A stretch of DNA of 64,000 nucleotides, taken from assembly GCF_036320965.1 (NCBI RefSeq), contig NC_092269.1, positions 33,216,843 through 33,280,842 of the forward strand, written 5' to 3'. The stretch is from Panulirus ornatus (Eukaryota > Arthropoda > Malacostraca > Decapoda > Palinuridae). The notes beneath the pieces were generated by a model. The model was given only the letters and a program-made list of their open reading frames with translations. It did not search any database and had not been told where the DNA came from. The position numbers were made by a program, and so were the translations under genes. Positions 48,055 to 60,084 of this stretch are shown in pieces. How positions within the stretch are numbered: the first letter of the stretch is position 1; each line of letters begins with the position of its first letter.

Positions 48055-48056
<2 letters not shown>
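44752..48056. other. No gene recognised
   Basis: The 178-codon minus frame at 46259-46795 is the longest non-repeat frame here. It matches nothing I know, lacks a good start context, and its composition is Thr/Ser/Arg-mixed. A perfect CRE (TGACGTCA, 46250-46257) lies beside a diverged half-copy (TGACTTCA, 46238-46245), which might mark a promoter. A block at 47700-47950 is GC-richer and holds a GGTTCGTGACC-like B-box on the minus strand, without a matching A-box. Confidence 0.4.

Positions 48057-48125
<69 letters not shown>
48057..48125. repeat. (TA)n microsatellite
   Basis: About 69 bp of TA with one tgta interruption. Confidence 0.95.
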
Positions 48126-48859
48126 TGTCATCGACGTGTGGGGGATCTTATCACTGTTGTTATGACCTGCTTACGGTGGCCTCTGACATGACAACTGTTG
48201 TAAGGTGTCACTGCTGAGCCCCTGACCTCATATCTTGACATGACTCATCAGAGTTAGTCACAGGTTTGTTTTTGTCTGGTTCTCACTGAAGTAAACTGAT
48301 TGTCGTGTGTGTGTGTGTAGTTATGTACTTGTACAGTATGGGGAGAGAGTTTGCCACTCGTGAGGTACCATCTCTTGAACTTTCCTTGCTATCTTGACGT
48401 TAGGAAGGACTGGCAGGTAACGCTTAATGTTAACAAGTAGTGTAAGTTGTATATTGTCGAGTGTTACGTCTAAGATGGAAAGTGTGTGTGTTTATGGACG
48501 TATTTGCAATGTGCGGAGAGGGAATTCTACACTTAAGGGACCCCATCTCTTTAACCTTATCACCCAACGTTTTAAGCTTCTGTATGCTGTCCAGATTCGC
48601 AGTCTCATAACTCAGAATATTGCATTCATCCACTTCTGTATAGTTCAATAGAAGTATTTCTCTGCATCTTTTCTAACAGATCTATTGATCGATTTCGTGC
48701 TGTGATCTCTTGTGTAGAACTGTGTACTGCCCACATCATCACACTGGTTTAAGACTTGAAGATTGTGGTCAAAATACTCCTTAGTCTTCTCTTCCATATT
48801 ATTTTTTTCTTTAGGCCTTCAGGCTTTTCCTGCAATTCGGCTGTCTTGATCCTATTATC

Positions 48860-49400
48860 ACCTTAGTTGCCCACCAATGAGTATTTTCCATTACATCTTT
48901 GTGCTTCTTTACGTATATTGACGAAACTTGAGAAACATATATTATTGCTGTAATAAAGGATGTGAACAGCTCGCTTGCAGACACTGTCTCTTACTCTCCC
49001 AAGGTGAGATTCTGGCGACAGGTTAGAGAAGATGTCATCTCCCAAGTCTCACACACAGATTCCTGTAATTTACTTTCCTGCTTGAGCTATTCATATCGAG
49101 GCCTTCTTCTCCCTGTGCCCCTTCCATATTACTGTCACATTTACGTGGGTGCATTTTCGTCAACTATTTTCTCATGCCAACTTTGGAGTTTGTCTAGGAT
49201 CCCTTGTAAGTTGATTCGGTCCCCTCACGCTTTAACTTCTCTCATGATCGGCAAAGATGTTCAGGTACAAGTCTAGTCCATCCGGCAAATCATTCACATA
49301 TCTCAAGATGAGCGCTAGTCCAAGAATAGTATCCTGTGGCACGCCACTGGTGACCTCAACCTATTACGAGTGAGGGCTTCCCCGATGAACCTCCTTTGTC
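48860..49400 (-). pseudogene. Decayed CR1/Jockey-like LINE reverse transcriptase fragment
   Basis: Minus strand from 49350 reads VTSGVPQDTILGLALILRYV then NDLPDGLDL, matching the RT block VTSGVPQGSVLGPxLFxxYVNDLP. Farther along come NIFADHE (for the catalytic FADD box) and, near 49010-48860, LSPESHLGRVRDSVCKRAV. Glycine to aspartate in the PQG motif, the damaged FADD box and frame breaks show it is dead. It is distinct from both the RTE-like and the 28.2 kb Jockey-like elements. Boundaries are uncertain. Confidence 0.62.
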
Positions 49401-49530
49401 CCCCTTCATTAAGGTGTCTGTGCTAATTGTCTTTAATGGTAGTGCGGTGTTTTACTCATATCATGGATCTCTTCGTTCTAAGCAGTTCAGCCTAAGTGAT
49501 TATGATTAGAGTGGAAACTTCATTCATAGT

Positions 49531-49604
49531 GTTTTAGCGGAGCTCGAACCCGTGTTACTTGGTACTGATTGACATTATATTACTACTGAGTTATCCTGGC
49601 TCAG
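49531..49604 (-). mobile_element. tRNA-derived SINE head or tRNA pseudogene
   Basis: Minus strand reads GAGCCAGGATAACTCAGTAG as a pol III A-box region. About 35 nt later comes CACGGGTTCGAGCTCCGCT as a B-box, correctly spaced for a tRNA. The acceptor stem does not pair well and the anticodon arm is degenerate, so it is not a functional tRNA gene. Confidence 0.5.
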
Positions 49605-49658
49605 AATTATCGTTCGGTAGAGATACCAGTTGCAAAGCGGTAAGCACCACCATAATGC

Positions 49659-49660
<2 letters not shown>

Positions 49661-49705
<45 letters not shown>
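49661..49705. repeat. (CA)n microsatellite
   Basis: 45 bp of CA, about 60 bp upstream (on the minus strand) of the tRNA-like head. Confidence 0.95.
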
Positions 49706-49709
<4 letters not shown>

Positions 49710-51910
49710 TTAAAGTGAGACATTACTTTTGGCAGTAATGTCTCTCCTTGAACTGTGGAATAGTTGAAGGTAAACAAAGGAGAATGTTCAACAAGCCCTT
49801 GGCCTTAGCCTTAAGATTATTTGCAAGTCAGCGATGTGTGTCAGTGAAATCCCATTGTCATTAGCAGCCTAAGAAAATAACAACACTAATTATAAAACCG
49901 TAAACTTAATCACGTCATCTATTCAAGCTGCATGTAGGTCAAGTATGATATTGACTTTGTTAACCTCTCTGGTGTTTGATAGGCTATTAACCCCCACACA
50001 CGGAACGTCTGCTTTGTTTTGGTGAATGTCGTCGGAGTTGTATGATTTTGGTCAGCAGAGACCACTGAACTCCGTCTTATACCAGAGATGTATCTTAAGA
50101 GAATCTGCTCTTTTGGTTGTAGCTGTAGCTGTATTCTCCTCCAGTCCATAGGCTCAATAATATAGGTGTTTGTCTTCATCCTCGTCAGAGGATGCAACTT
50201 TCACCATCTTCGCGCATGCGCTGCTACGCCAGTCTTCTCTGCCCGTTTCCCGATAGGTGTCGCTGTAGGAGGATGCTGGCACATAATCAAAGTCTAGAAA
50301 TGAAATGCTAAATGTCCACGGGTCGTACCGTCGTGCTTCAGTTGATGAATATTGATAGCGTTCTCCTTGTTACTTCCTCAGCTCAGGCGAGTTTTCAGGT
50401 TAGGAAATGTGTTTAAGCTTATTTGCTGCAAAAATCACAGGTTTATTCTAATTACAGTTGTATATCCATTGGTAGGATTATTATTTTTTTTTTTCTGGCA
50501 GTGATTACCATTTCGTCGTCAGACCAACAGATCTTTTGAATTTCTGTACAATGTGAAGTTCAAAGGAAACGGATAGGTTCACGGAGCGGTGCTAAACTGA
50601 CGTTCCGTCCCACACAACAATTTTAATGGGATGTTTCGAGATACGTCTTTAAATCATTTTTATATGAATCCCTGTCATGTTTCTGAGTGATGAATGCTTT
50701 CACGATGAAAATTTCATCACTTTGTTTTTGGTTCATTTATATGGCGGACTGCGTTACCGATATGTTCGTCTCCATTGAAGATGGCAGTTGTTTTGTCTCT
50801 TTTAAAAGGAAAAAAAAAAAATATTCGTCCATTTGTCTCTTAACGAAGGAATCGTAGACTTATATCCTGGTCTGCAATGAGAAGATATTCTGATGGAAAT
50901 ATACATGTGTGACTTGTCATGACTTCCAAATTCACGTGATATATCCGTAGCACACACATCGAAGGCCAACCCTCGCCCAGCCGTGTTCTAAGCTCTAATT
51001 ACAAGAATAAAGCATTGACATTTTTGCTTGTATCGTTCTTGAAGAGCTTGTGGCAATACGAGCGTACGTTCGAACAGTGCCGTGCCCTTCAAGTCTGTTT
51101 CCGTTGTTTGACTCATTCTGTGAACACCATCGCCGCATTAAATCCGCATCGAGCTTGTTCATGAAATTTTGATGCGTTTTGCTTCCCCGATACCCGTGCG
51201 TGCTTGTGTATTCCCACCTTGTTTTTCCCCGAGCCGGATTGTCCAGCCTGTGGCCACGACATGCGAACCCCAGGGAAGATGGCCTTTGGTACGACCCCGT
51301 AAGCCTCAGGTCAAACGCCTGGCTGTCTTCGTACCCAGTGGATGGACGCTCAGGTGTCGTGCTGTCATGCTCGAGGGTCGAACGGGTGTCGTGCTGATAA
51401 ATTTGGCGCGCAGGCTGCCCGGCATCAGGTGAGGCTCATTTACTTGGATGCTTCCAGGAAACGAGGTTGGTAATGTATGATTGTTGTGCCTGAGGGACCT
51501 GCCGTTGTTATTGATGGTGGAATCAGCTATGAGAGGAGCCAGCATACCCTAGTTCTGCGGTGATGGAGGCTAAAAACACACACAGTATAGTTCCTGCAAT
51601 ACGAGGTCTACCTTCGGAACTCTTGGCACGTTTGGTAACAGAGGCACAGGAGGGTTTCACTTGTGATATCGAAACCTGATATATTGTCGTTGATAGTGAC
51701 CTTATATGTATATTTCTTTACTTCTCGGAAGCCGTTACACAAACCTTTGTTACCAGAAGTTTTGTATTACTTGTATATCCTTGTTTACACTTAATATATG
51801 TTAGGTTGTGACCAGTTTTGGTAAAAAGAAAAGAAGAAAAACGCATTTCCTGGAGTATGCAATATTTTTTCAAAAATATTATTAGTTTGATCAGATTGTA
51901 TTTATTTCAC

Positions 51911-51913
<3 letters not shown>
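49706..51913. other. No gene recognised
   Basis: The frame at 51169-51432 (87 codons) is Arg/Pro-rich and unrecognised. The motif gtcgtgctgtcatgctcgag lies at 51356-51375 and recurs elsewhere in diverged form (see findings). Nothing else is supported. Confidence 0.4.

Positions 51914-51962
<49 letters not shown>
51914..51962. repeat. (TG)n microsatellite
   Basis: 49 bp of TG. Confidence 0.95.
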
Positions 51963-51964
<2 letters not shown>

Positions 51965-54900
51965 GTTGGTATTTTCAACCCCTTTGGATAGGTTGTATCA
52001 TTGTCAGTAGACGAAATGGAGAACACTCGTCGTAGTACTTTTCATTCTAGAGGAGGCCATAATTTCCCTGCTACATATCGTAGCGTAGCCAAGGAGCTGC
52101 AAGAGCCACGTAAAAAAGGGGGCCCTGGGTGTTGTATGATAATAATATGTGCAGGTTAACACACGGAAAATTTATGAAGATGATTCAAGCTCATATTTAC
52201 CTGGTGGTTACCCGTATTACTCTTTAGTGGCCTGTTAGTGAAACGAAACCTAAGGAAATGGAGTTCCATTACGAATGGAGAAAGCTTTGTTTTTATGAAA
52301 TAAAAAAAAATAGACAACCATCACATTTTTTTTTTCTTTAGCATATGTTTTAGTACAACACGCATTTCCTTTTGCGTGCGTTTCAGTAATAAATACTCTT
52401 TCGTAATACAGAATAATTATTGATAATCCAGCTGAGCTGCAGCCAAGTCCGCCAGTAAATGTGGATTCCGTAACTTTTTTTTTTTGCTGTTTTGTTCGGA
52501 GATGATGACGTGTACTCTCTTACTGTCGTGATAAGACGGTACTTATTATCGTGGAGTGACGAGAGCGTCAGTGATTTCCCCCGTTACCCACAGACTGCTG
52601 CCCGCAACTGTCATGTCTGTGATATAAGTAGTCCTCAAGTGTTGCTGCTGTAGAGCTAAAGCGTAATTAAGCTGGTCGGCTCAAGAAACGTTATGGCGGT
52701 CACTAACAGTTATCATGTAGCGTGAGATGTCTCTCTATTGGGACCTCCTAGAGCTCTAGATCACAACGTTTGTACCGACACAAACTCCAAAGTATCGAGG
52801 TTATACGAATTTGATTCACCCCTCAGGTGGAAAACATAAGTGTCATGAAACAATCCAAATACCCTGTCGTCAAGCAGCCCTACCTTAATGTATCAGAAAA
52901 TGATACCCATTGCTAAATGTGTCATTCCGTCCTGCTGTCTTCAATGTTTTGCCTCATTTTAACTACAGGAACCTCGTACATTTCACTTTGCCTTAATCAC
53001 TTTAAAACAAGCCTTGCCTTAACCAGTGTTATTTGACCGTATTTCGTTAACTGATATGACTCTGTAGCCTGTGGTTTACCTTGGAACTTTTTATCATACA
53101 CGCAAATAGTATATGAAAAGAGACCAAAGGTTATGTTTGTAAAATACTATGATGGGTGTGTTTTTGAAATGATCGTGGAAAGTGATATGGGCATCTTTAT
53201 TGTTTATATTTTTTGTCTATTCACAATGATCGAGTTTTGAAAGCTCTCTGGTGTGGTAACACTGCCATCCTCCCAACTGTTTGCTGTACCATATCCATAT
53301 TACTTCGCCATGTTTGCCAATAAATCATCAAAATGTCGATGGTTTTGGCGGTTTATACATCATCTCACAAACGCCTGCCATTTAACGCCCATAATGACCG
53401 TAGTATGAAGCAAACACGCTAGCTCGAAAACTAAGAATTCTTTACCTGTGCAGGAGGAAAATAAACTCTTGTCAATGATAGTTGTAGACGAGTGCACGGG
53501 AGTGGCCAACGGGAAGCACTAGTGAGGAGTGAGGACCAGGCACAGAAGTCGCTGTGCGGTTGTGGTTAGGTGTCATTAACTCGTTTCCTGATGGAACAGT
53601 TATTTTAGGTAATCTCCGACGGTCTATGAAAACGCTCGAACGCCAGTTTCATTGGCCAGTATCCCCGTGGACTGGGCGAGGCTACGGCGTATGGGAAACT
53701 GAAAGTAATTATTGCTTGTTAGCGGCGCCTTCCTGAAAGGTGGGTCAGAGTGTGAGACTTGTAAGATCCAGCGATGCAACAAGGGTAGGATAAGTTTTGT
53801 TTTCAGTGTATAAGCTTCAGTGAAGCGGTTGTATCTGTGCCGGTGCATGTTTGGTGTGCTGACATCGTAATACCTACCATCTGGCTCAGTCCACGAACGG
53901 CGCTCTGTTATGGCTAGGATGTGACTCACAGAGGTCGGTGAGCCAATTACCCCACGAGGTGGTTGGCGGGCTGGATTATTGTGAGGGGCGGACTTGTGTT
54001 GGCAGTGGTAAATGTGGAGGTGAGTACGTGGACTGGTGATTGTGCGGTGGGGATATGTGTTGGTGATTGTATGGTGCGAGCGTGATTTCGTGTTGGAGAT
54101 ATTTAAAGATGCTAATTTTCAGTCTTCTTAGTTCATTTAATGTAGATTTATTATGTGGATATTGTTATGCTTTAGAAACAGTGTATTACATGTACGAATG
54201 AAACTGCCAACGTGTGTAAGGAGTTTCAAATGGCTTCCACAACTATGTGGCTCTGTTTTTAGTTTCCTTAGGCACTTACATAGACCATCTTTTCATGGTC
54301 TTTTCAAATGCAGCCACAGGTTGCAACTGAAAATAAGTTATGGTAATCTGTGATTTGGATTCAAGAACCTAGAATCTCTATTAGTAGGGACTTTTGGTAT
54401 ATTTAGTTTGGTTTCATGTATGAGGCCAGTATATCATATTAAACTTGGTATATTTTTACGATATGTTATGTGAAATTATGTGCGAATGATTGTTTTATCT
54501 CTTTTAAGTAAAGTTGTTAGTGACAGCTGTTGACGCGGCTGATAATTTGATAATGATTCAGGCCTTTTTCTACCCTTAAGCTTCCTGACTACCTCATGAG
54601 AAATTTCGAAGCTTGGCATCTGATATCCATTAAAAGTGCACCGTCCATCACTGGTTTGCACCAGCAAGCTGGCTGTTATGATTTCTGCAGCGTTAGTTAA
54701 CGCCGGCGATGGACACCATCGGAGCTGGTGGCATCAGCAACGTTAGATGGAAGCCAGTTATTGTTGATAGCGAAATTAAAGATTATAATGAGAACCGGCA
54801 AGTTGTATATTGATTTGCCCAGGCAAATTAAACCAATCTAACTTGGGGTAAATTACTTTTGATGAAGTAGTATAGCGTTTTGCTTTTTTTTTTTTTTCTA

Positions 54901-55540
54901 TGAGCAAAGTTAACAAAGCAACATTTAGGGTAGAGAAGGTTGATTGACTTGTTAGATTTGCTAGGCTATTTCTGTGCTCCTTAAACCCACCATCTCCAGC
55001 CACAGTAGGTTACTGCAGCTGGTATATCGTAGCACTCACCACAGTAGGTTACTGCAGCTGGTATATCCTAGCACCTCATTTCTCAGTCTCGCTGTCACTG
55101 GTGTCTGTATCGGCTGATGGATCCAGGCTTGGGGCTGGTTGGCAATCAGGATCTGTCTTGAAGGCACGAGCAAGGTCTGTGTTTCCCTGTAGTATATTTA
55201 TCTCTGTCTCGCATCATTTCTCACGAGAGCAAGAGTTTTCGCCTCCGTAAGCTTGTAAAGGATCGCATATAGACTTTTGAAGGAAGAACATTAGTCTTTT
55301 AGTGATAGCGCAGATTCAAATGAAAGATCCTGGTTACGGTTGTCGTCTGGTAACACCAGGATATATTGGCGACCCATCCGAAGACTTGTCATGTATCACT
55401 TCGTTCAGAACTTTCGATTCAAGTTCTTTCGCTTTGGAGTAACCCTTCGTATCGTCAGCAGGAAAGAAATGTCATTACTTTCTTGGTGTAAGTATTTCGT
55501 AGCGAGTTTAAGTATGAGATAAACGGCTGGAACCAGCCGA
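51963..55540. other. No gene recognised
   Basis: Intergenic. A direct duplication of about 40 bp (ccacagtaggttactgcagc, tggtatatc) occurs at 55000-55068. The 53.5-54.1 kb part is GC-richer with short frames (60 and 101 codons) that I cannot place. Confidence 0.4.
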
Positions 55541-55544
55541 CGCG

Positions 55545-55612
55545 TCGCCCAAGGGTTATAGAACCCAGGTCTTGTGGTCCCAGTTCACCGTTCTACCTCT
55601 GCGCCATAAGCA
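55545..55612 (-). mobile_element. tRNA-derived SINE head or tRNA pseudogene
   Basis: Minus strand: TATGGCGCAGAGGTAGAACG (A-box, 55586-55605). About 30 nt later comes GGGTTCTATAACCC (B-box region, 55553-55566), which is self-complementary like a T-arm. Spacing fits a tRNA. A GC-rich palindrome (GGCTGGaaCCAGCC, 55526-55539 on +) follows and may belong to the SINE body. The anticodon arm is imperfect. Confidence 0.5.
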
Positions 55613-55780
55613 AGTGTCGTTACTGCACGATACATAAGATCTCGTATGAATTTTCTGTACATATGGACTTTTGTAGTTGGAGAATTATTCGGTGATTAAA
55701 ATGAGATGGCGAAAACTGGTCATTTTTACCATATTAATGCATGGTTAGATATAAGCAATGCATTCAAAGTAAGATGTAGA

Positions 55781-55784
<4 letters not shown>

Positions 55785-55855
<71 letters not shown>
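55785..55855. repeat. (TA)n microsatellite
   Basis: 71 bp of TA. Confidence 0.95.
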
Positions 55856-55857
<2 letters not shown>

Positions 55858-56584
55858 ATTTACGCAAAGCGCTGTAGAATTAGGCAAAGGAATTATTTGT
55901 GGTTGAGGGCGGCCATGGCCTTCCCCTGGTAACATCAGTAGGAGAGGGTCATTGTTATTTCCTTTTACTCTCTGTACTGGTTTTGTGGCCTTCATTTGAG
56001 TTGCATTAGGTTATCGTGCTACGCTATCGATTACCGATATTAAAGTGGCCGTCCAGTTGCATGAGCTTCAAGATCATACGGTGGGTTGCAAAGAATGAAC
56101 GTTAAACTAAGCGATTTGGACGACCAGTTTTCTCTTGACGGCAGCATGAAGGGCGATGGTCGCGTTGCCACTGCCCTAAACATAACAACATCGGTCTGTT
56201 TATCCAGCTGAATCCATCAAACTTTTCCAAGCTTGTCTAGATTACTAGAAGACTCGTCTTAGATAGCCACGAAAAGACAAGTTTCACATGTAACCTTGAT
56301 CACACGGGATTATTTCAGGTATTCTTCATCTGAATTTCTTAAATGGATTTTGTGCTCTGAGGAACCTTGGAATTGAAACACATTCAGAGATAATTGTTAG
56401 CATGGGTCAAACCGTTCGTTTACAGAGGTAAACTATGCATATTAGGCCGGTTGGAATGTCGTTAGTTATTTACGAAGCATTTATTCGGAATAACGCACGA
56501 CAATGCTTCCAATTAAAAATTTCAGATTTTGTCAAGGTTGATGGGGGATAAAAAATTTACTTTACGAAACAGCCAGTGAGCGCG

Positions 56585-56760
56585 TCTCCCGCCACTTCCG
56601 AGACGACTTTTGATCCCTGCCATGGCCCCAATACCTGTGACGTCATGGCAACGCTATTTGTTTTGCCTCCCACCACGACACACGGAGACCTGCCTTTCAC
56701 GCCAAGGCCGTATCGAGGAAGATCAGGAGACGAGCGAAGAGGGCGGTGTTTGGTAGGTAA
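56585..56760 (+). promoter_or_regulatory. Putative promoter / first exon with CRE, ETS and RFX-half sites
   Basis: GC-richer block with ACTTCCG (ETS-like, 56594-56600) and a perfect CRE, TGACGTCA (56638-56645), merging directly into ATGGCAAC (56644-56651), a half X-box of the RFX type. About 100 bp later is a possible splice donor, TTGGTAG|GTAAGA (intron from 56757). The 74-codon frame at 56576-56800 spans the region but is unrecognised. The grouping suggests a start site of an unknown + strand transcript. Confidence 0.3.
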
Positions 56761-57701
56761 GAGGAGTTGGAGGAGTTGGGGAAGAGGGGGCTTTGTATGA
56801 CTGAAAATGTGAGCGGAGCGAGAATAGACTGTGGACTAGGTAGATGGTCTCTTACACGGCAGCTGTGATAAAGTGCATACACGTCACTAAATATACACGT
56901 ACATGTAAGCATTAAGTATCATTATGGTCAAGGCCATAATGACTTAGTGATTATGAAATCTCGCCAATGAAGCAAGTGAGGCAAGCACAGAGAGCAACGT
57001 AAGCAGAAGGCTCGCGCGGTCAGGAAGGATGCAGGTGTCTTGTATCGCCCGTTTTATGTTCGTGAATCTCTGGGAAGCACGTACACTCCGTACAATATTT
57101 AGTCCGGTGTGGCCTGATATTTTGCTGAGGTATTAAATAACTGCGTCTTTGGAGCTTGATGTTGTCCTAGGAGTGCTTTCTTGTGTCGATAAATCAGTAC
57201 ACCACTATGAGAATAATGATTATGATAATAAAAAAAAGAATGCTTTGGTGTCTGAAAATTGTTTGTCGTGTATTTCTTATCGCAAAGTAGAGCAAATATT
57301 ATCCTATGTTTTCTGAACAAAGTAATAGAATTACCTTGAAACAAAAGAATGTACGGTTGTGATCAAAACACCCATTATGTTCTCAAATTCTGTTAAATAC
57401 AGGTAGTTGTAATGAACCCACATTAACGATATACTTATACTCACTTGTTGTAGAAATAGCAAATAACGTATTAGGGTTAAGTATACAAACATCAAGGAAT
57501 TTACCGAAGGATTTTTATTGTGTTGGCTGTTATTACGAGAAAGTATAGCAGTGTCTCTTTCATTGATGTTCTTTATCATCTCTTGGTTCACATTTAGTAT
57601 TCACCAGGCACGACTTTTAACAAATTTAGACAGACCTTGCTTCATGAGTTAGTTATTCGGAAGGTGGCTCATTGTGGCAGTAGGTGCGAGAACTCGCCGA
57701 A

Positions 57702-57745
57702 GCAAATAAATCAACACATTTGAGCGAACAACTTGATTTATTTGC
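57702..57745. repeat. Perfect 13-bp inverted repeat (hairpin)
   Basis: GCAAATAAATCAA (57702-57714) and TTGATTTATTTGC (57733-57745) flank an 18-nt loop. Outside, the pairing continues weakly. It lies at the start of a 145-codon + frame (57684-58121) that I do not recognise. It could be a small hairpin RNA or foldback remnant. Confidence 0.6.
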
Positions 57746-58187
57746 CTTAGTCAGTATTGCAAGTTTATCAGGTTGCAATGACGTCGATGAGGATTTGTCA
57801 CAGTTCACTATACAGAATGATTTTTCGCAAAAGTGCGACACTGTTGGTTCGGGGGGGACAATACGATGTCATAGACCTAGAATGTGTAAGCCAACGTCAG
57901 CTTCTCTGAAGCAGCAGTTTTCCGACGTCGTCATCATGGGTGATCGCAGTGCCAGGAATATCCTCCACCCTCACGCACGTCCCTATCAGGCAGCCCGGGG
58001 CAGTTCCCAGGACCAGGTGGGTGGTGTGTGGGTGGCGATGGGCGGCTCTTGTCTTGCTGTGCTGAGAGAACTGATTGTAAGATCCCTTAAGAATAGTTAT
58101 GGCTTAGATATAAACAGCTAAATTATTCAACAATGGCTTTCAAAACGAGGGAAGTAATAGTCAGGGAGCTGAGGTAGTAAGGTGGTG

Positions 58188-58189
<2 letters not shown>

Positions 58190-58216
<27 letters not shown>
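58190..58216. repeat. (GA)n microsatellite
   Basis: 27 bp of GA within a longer purine-rich stretch (58170-58330). This precedes two possible donors, ACCG|GTGAGT (58344) and CAG|GTGAGC (58369). It may be a GAGA-rich promoter and noncoding first exon. Confidence 0.85.
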
Positions 58217-58221
<5 letters not shown>

Positions 58222-59093
58222 AGGATGGACGAGAAGGACGGAGGGAGAGGGGGTGAGGAGTGGGAGGGGCCAGGTTAGGGCTGCGGGAGTTGTGTTGGGC
58301 CGGGAGGGAGGGCAGTGTGGCGGTGACTGTGACTGAGGATACCGGTGAGTTAGGCTCCGCGGCCATCAGGTGAGCTACACGCCATCATACATTAGGGGCG
58401 TCTTTATATTTTTCTCATTTTGTGTACATTACTTAAATGTATTTTGTGAAGAAAGTAGATGACTATGATATTTAAGTTTTACATTAGTGTCATAACCGCT
58501 TGACCGATAGTGTTCCGAAAATTCCCATTAATTGTCGATTGATTATGTGAACTGAGAAAGCCAACAGTTTGTGAATATGTATGATGTTCATTATTGATTA
58601 TGGGCGTCTTGATCAATCGGCTCTCGTTGATCATTAAGCACAACATATGTTTGTGGTCTCTGGTGGTGTTGTGACATATGTTTTTGACTACTCTGCGATC
58701 TCATATTTGCAGATCTAAAGACATATTGTACTGATGCCTTACTGTTGCATTTTTAGACTTTATAGTGAAGATTACACCGTCCTTGCACGTTCGATAGGAT
58801 ACGATACCCCCGGACGGAGCAAGGAGTTATGTACGTTAATTTCATTTTTATTTTAAGGTGATGAGTTAGTTTTGGTAAACTAGTTATCCTCATGTTTTCT
58901 AGTTTTTTCGTTGACATAATTTGTTTCTGGTTGATGGAAATCAATAGAAGTTGGTATCTGACTTTTTTTCCTAAGAAAGTTACATTAGCGATTCTTTGTT
59001 ACTCAAGTAATCAGTGTCTTATCCACGTGACGAATAAGTAACAACAATTTAGGAGTGTATGTGGTGGTGTGTCACAGCCTTCAAGCATCATCC

Positions 59094-59127
59094 ATGGGTA
59101 GAAATTCCACGAGTCAAGGTTACCCAG
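59094..59127 (+). other. Candidate 5' coding exon start, unrecognised
   Basis: An ATG with G at +4 opens MGRNSTSQGYP and runs into a perfect donor, CCCAG|GTAAGT (intron from 59128). The Gly at position 2 would allow N-myristoylation. No downstream exon or family is recognised, so this is a splice-signal-based suggestion only. Confidence 0.15.
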
Positions 59128-59179
59128 GTAAGTCGGAGACGGGACGAGGGTGGAAGGTTAGGTGATAGTGGCGGTAACG

Positions 59180-60070
59180 TTGGTGAGAAGTGGGCGTGGT
59201 GGTGTCGGTGGTTAGTTTGTGTTGGAGAGGCCTTCTGTTGGAGGGATTTTCTGTTGATTGTGGATCTGTATTTTTGGTGTGTTAGAGGGGTCTTATAATG
59301 GCTGTTGGAGTGTTGAATGGGCCTTGTGATGGAAGCTGGTTTGGTGATGGTTGGTGTTTGTGTTGGAGGGGCCTCATTATGGCAGTTGGTGGGTTAATGG
59401 TCGGTGTTTGTGTTGAAAGAGCCTTGTGGTGGCAGCTGATGGTAGTTCCCTGGATGGTGTCCAATGAAAGAGCGGTTTGGAATACACTCTTGAAGGCTAT
59501 AGTTTCGTTGGTGGTTGATTTATGTTGTTCGGCATTTTGTTAGTGGCTAGAGTGTGTTTGAGAGCGTTTAATGTGCTAATGGTCGGTCAGCTGGAGGGGC
59601 CCTGTAATAGTTACAGTAAATATAGGTTGAAGCGGGCGTGGTCACGTTAGTGTTGTGGTGATTCGGAGGGGCCTTGTAGTGGGTGGCTGGCATGTGTTGA
59701 CGAGGTAATGGTTGTGTCCGTGGTTAGTGTGATTTAGGGGTCTTGGTGTACTTGGTGGTGGGTGAGTTGAAGAGGGCGTGGTGCTGCCGGTGGTGAGTGT
59801 ATTGGCGGTTAGTGCGAGAGATGCAGGGACCCCTGTGTTGGTGACCGCTGCGTTATCGGTTAGTCTGTGTTGGAGGGACCTGTTGTTTGTGAGTTTGTAT
59901 GTGTGTTTGAGAGACTGTTTACTTGCGCTCTTGGAGGTACCTAGTTCTGTTAGTGCGAGTTAGAAGGGCTTTCTTGTGTAGTTGGTTGGCATGTGTGTTG
60001 GAGGGGTCTCATGTCGATGTATGGAGGAGGGGCCCTTGTGTTCGTGATGTGTGTGGTCGATGGCCCCTGT
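59180..60070. repeat. GT-rich degenerate minisatellite
   Basis: Variants of GTTGGTGTTTGTGTTGGAGG then GGCCTTGTgaTGGcaGcTGG recur at least ten times (for example 59216, 59283, 59313, 59363, 59412, 59590, 59664, 59865 and 59998) at about 40-70 bp intervals. The open frames in it (59059-59543, 59778-59963) are by-products. Confidence 0.75.
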
Positions 60071-60084
60071 GTTAAGGGTGATGA

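Noticed and set aside
57684..58121. 145-codon + strand open frame
   Set aside because: No recognisable domain, and its first part is an inverted repeat; kept only as context for the hairpin.
58170..58190. TGAGGTAGTAAGGTGGTGAAG resembles let-7
   Set aside because: The seed matches, but an extra A follows, the 3' part differs, and neither flank (the downstream one is GA repeat) can form the opposite arm of a precursor.
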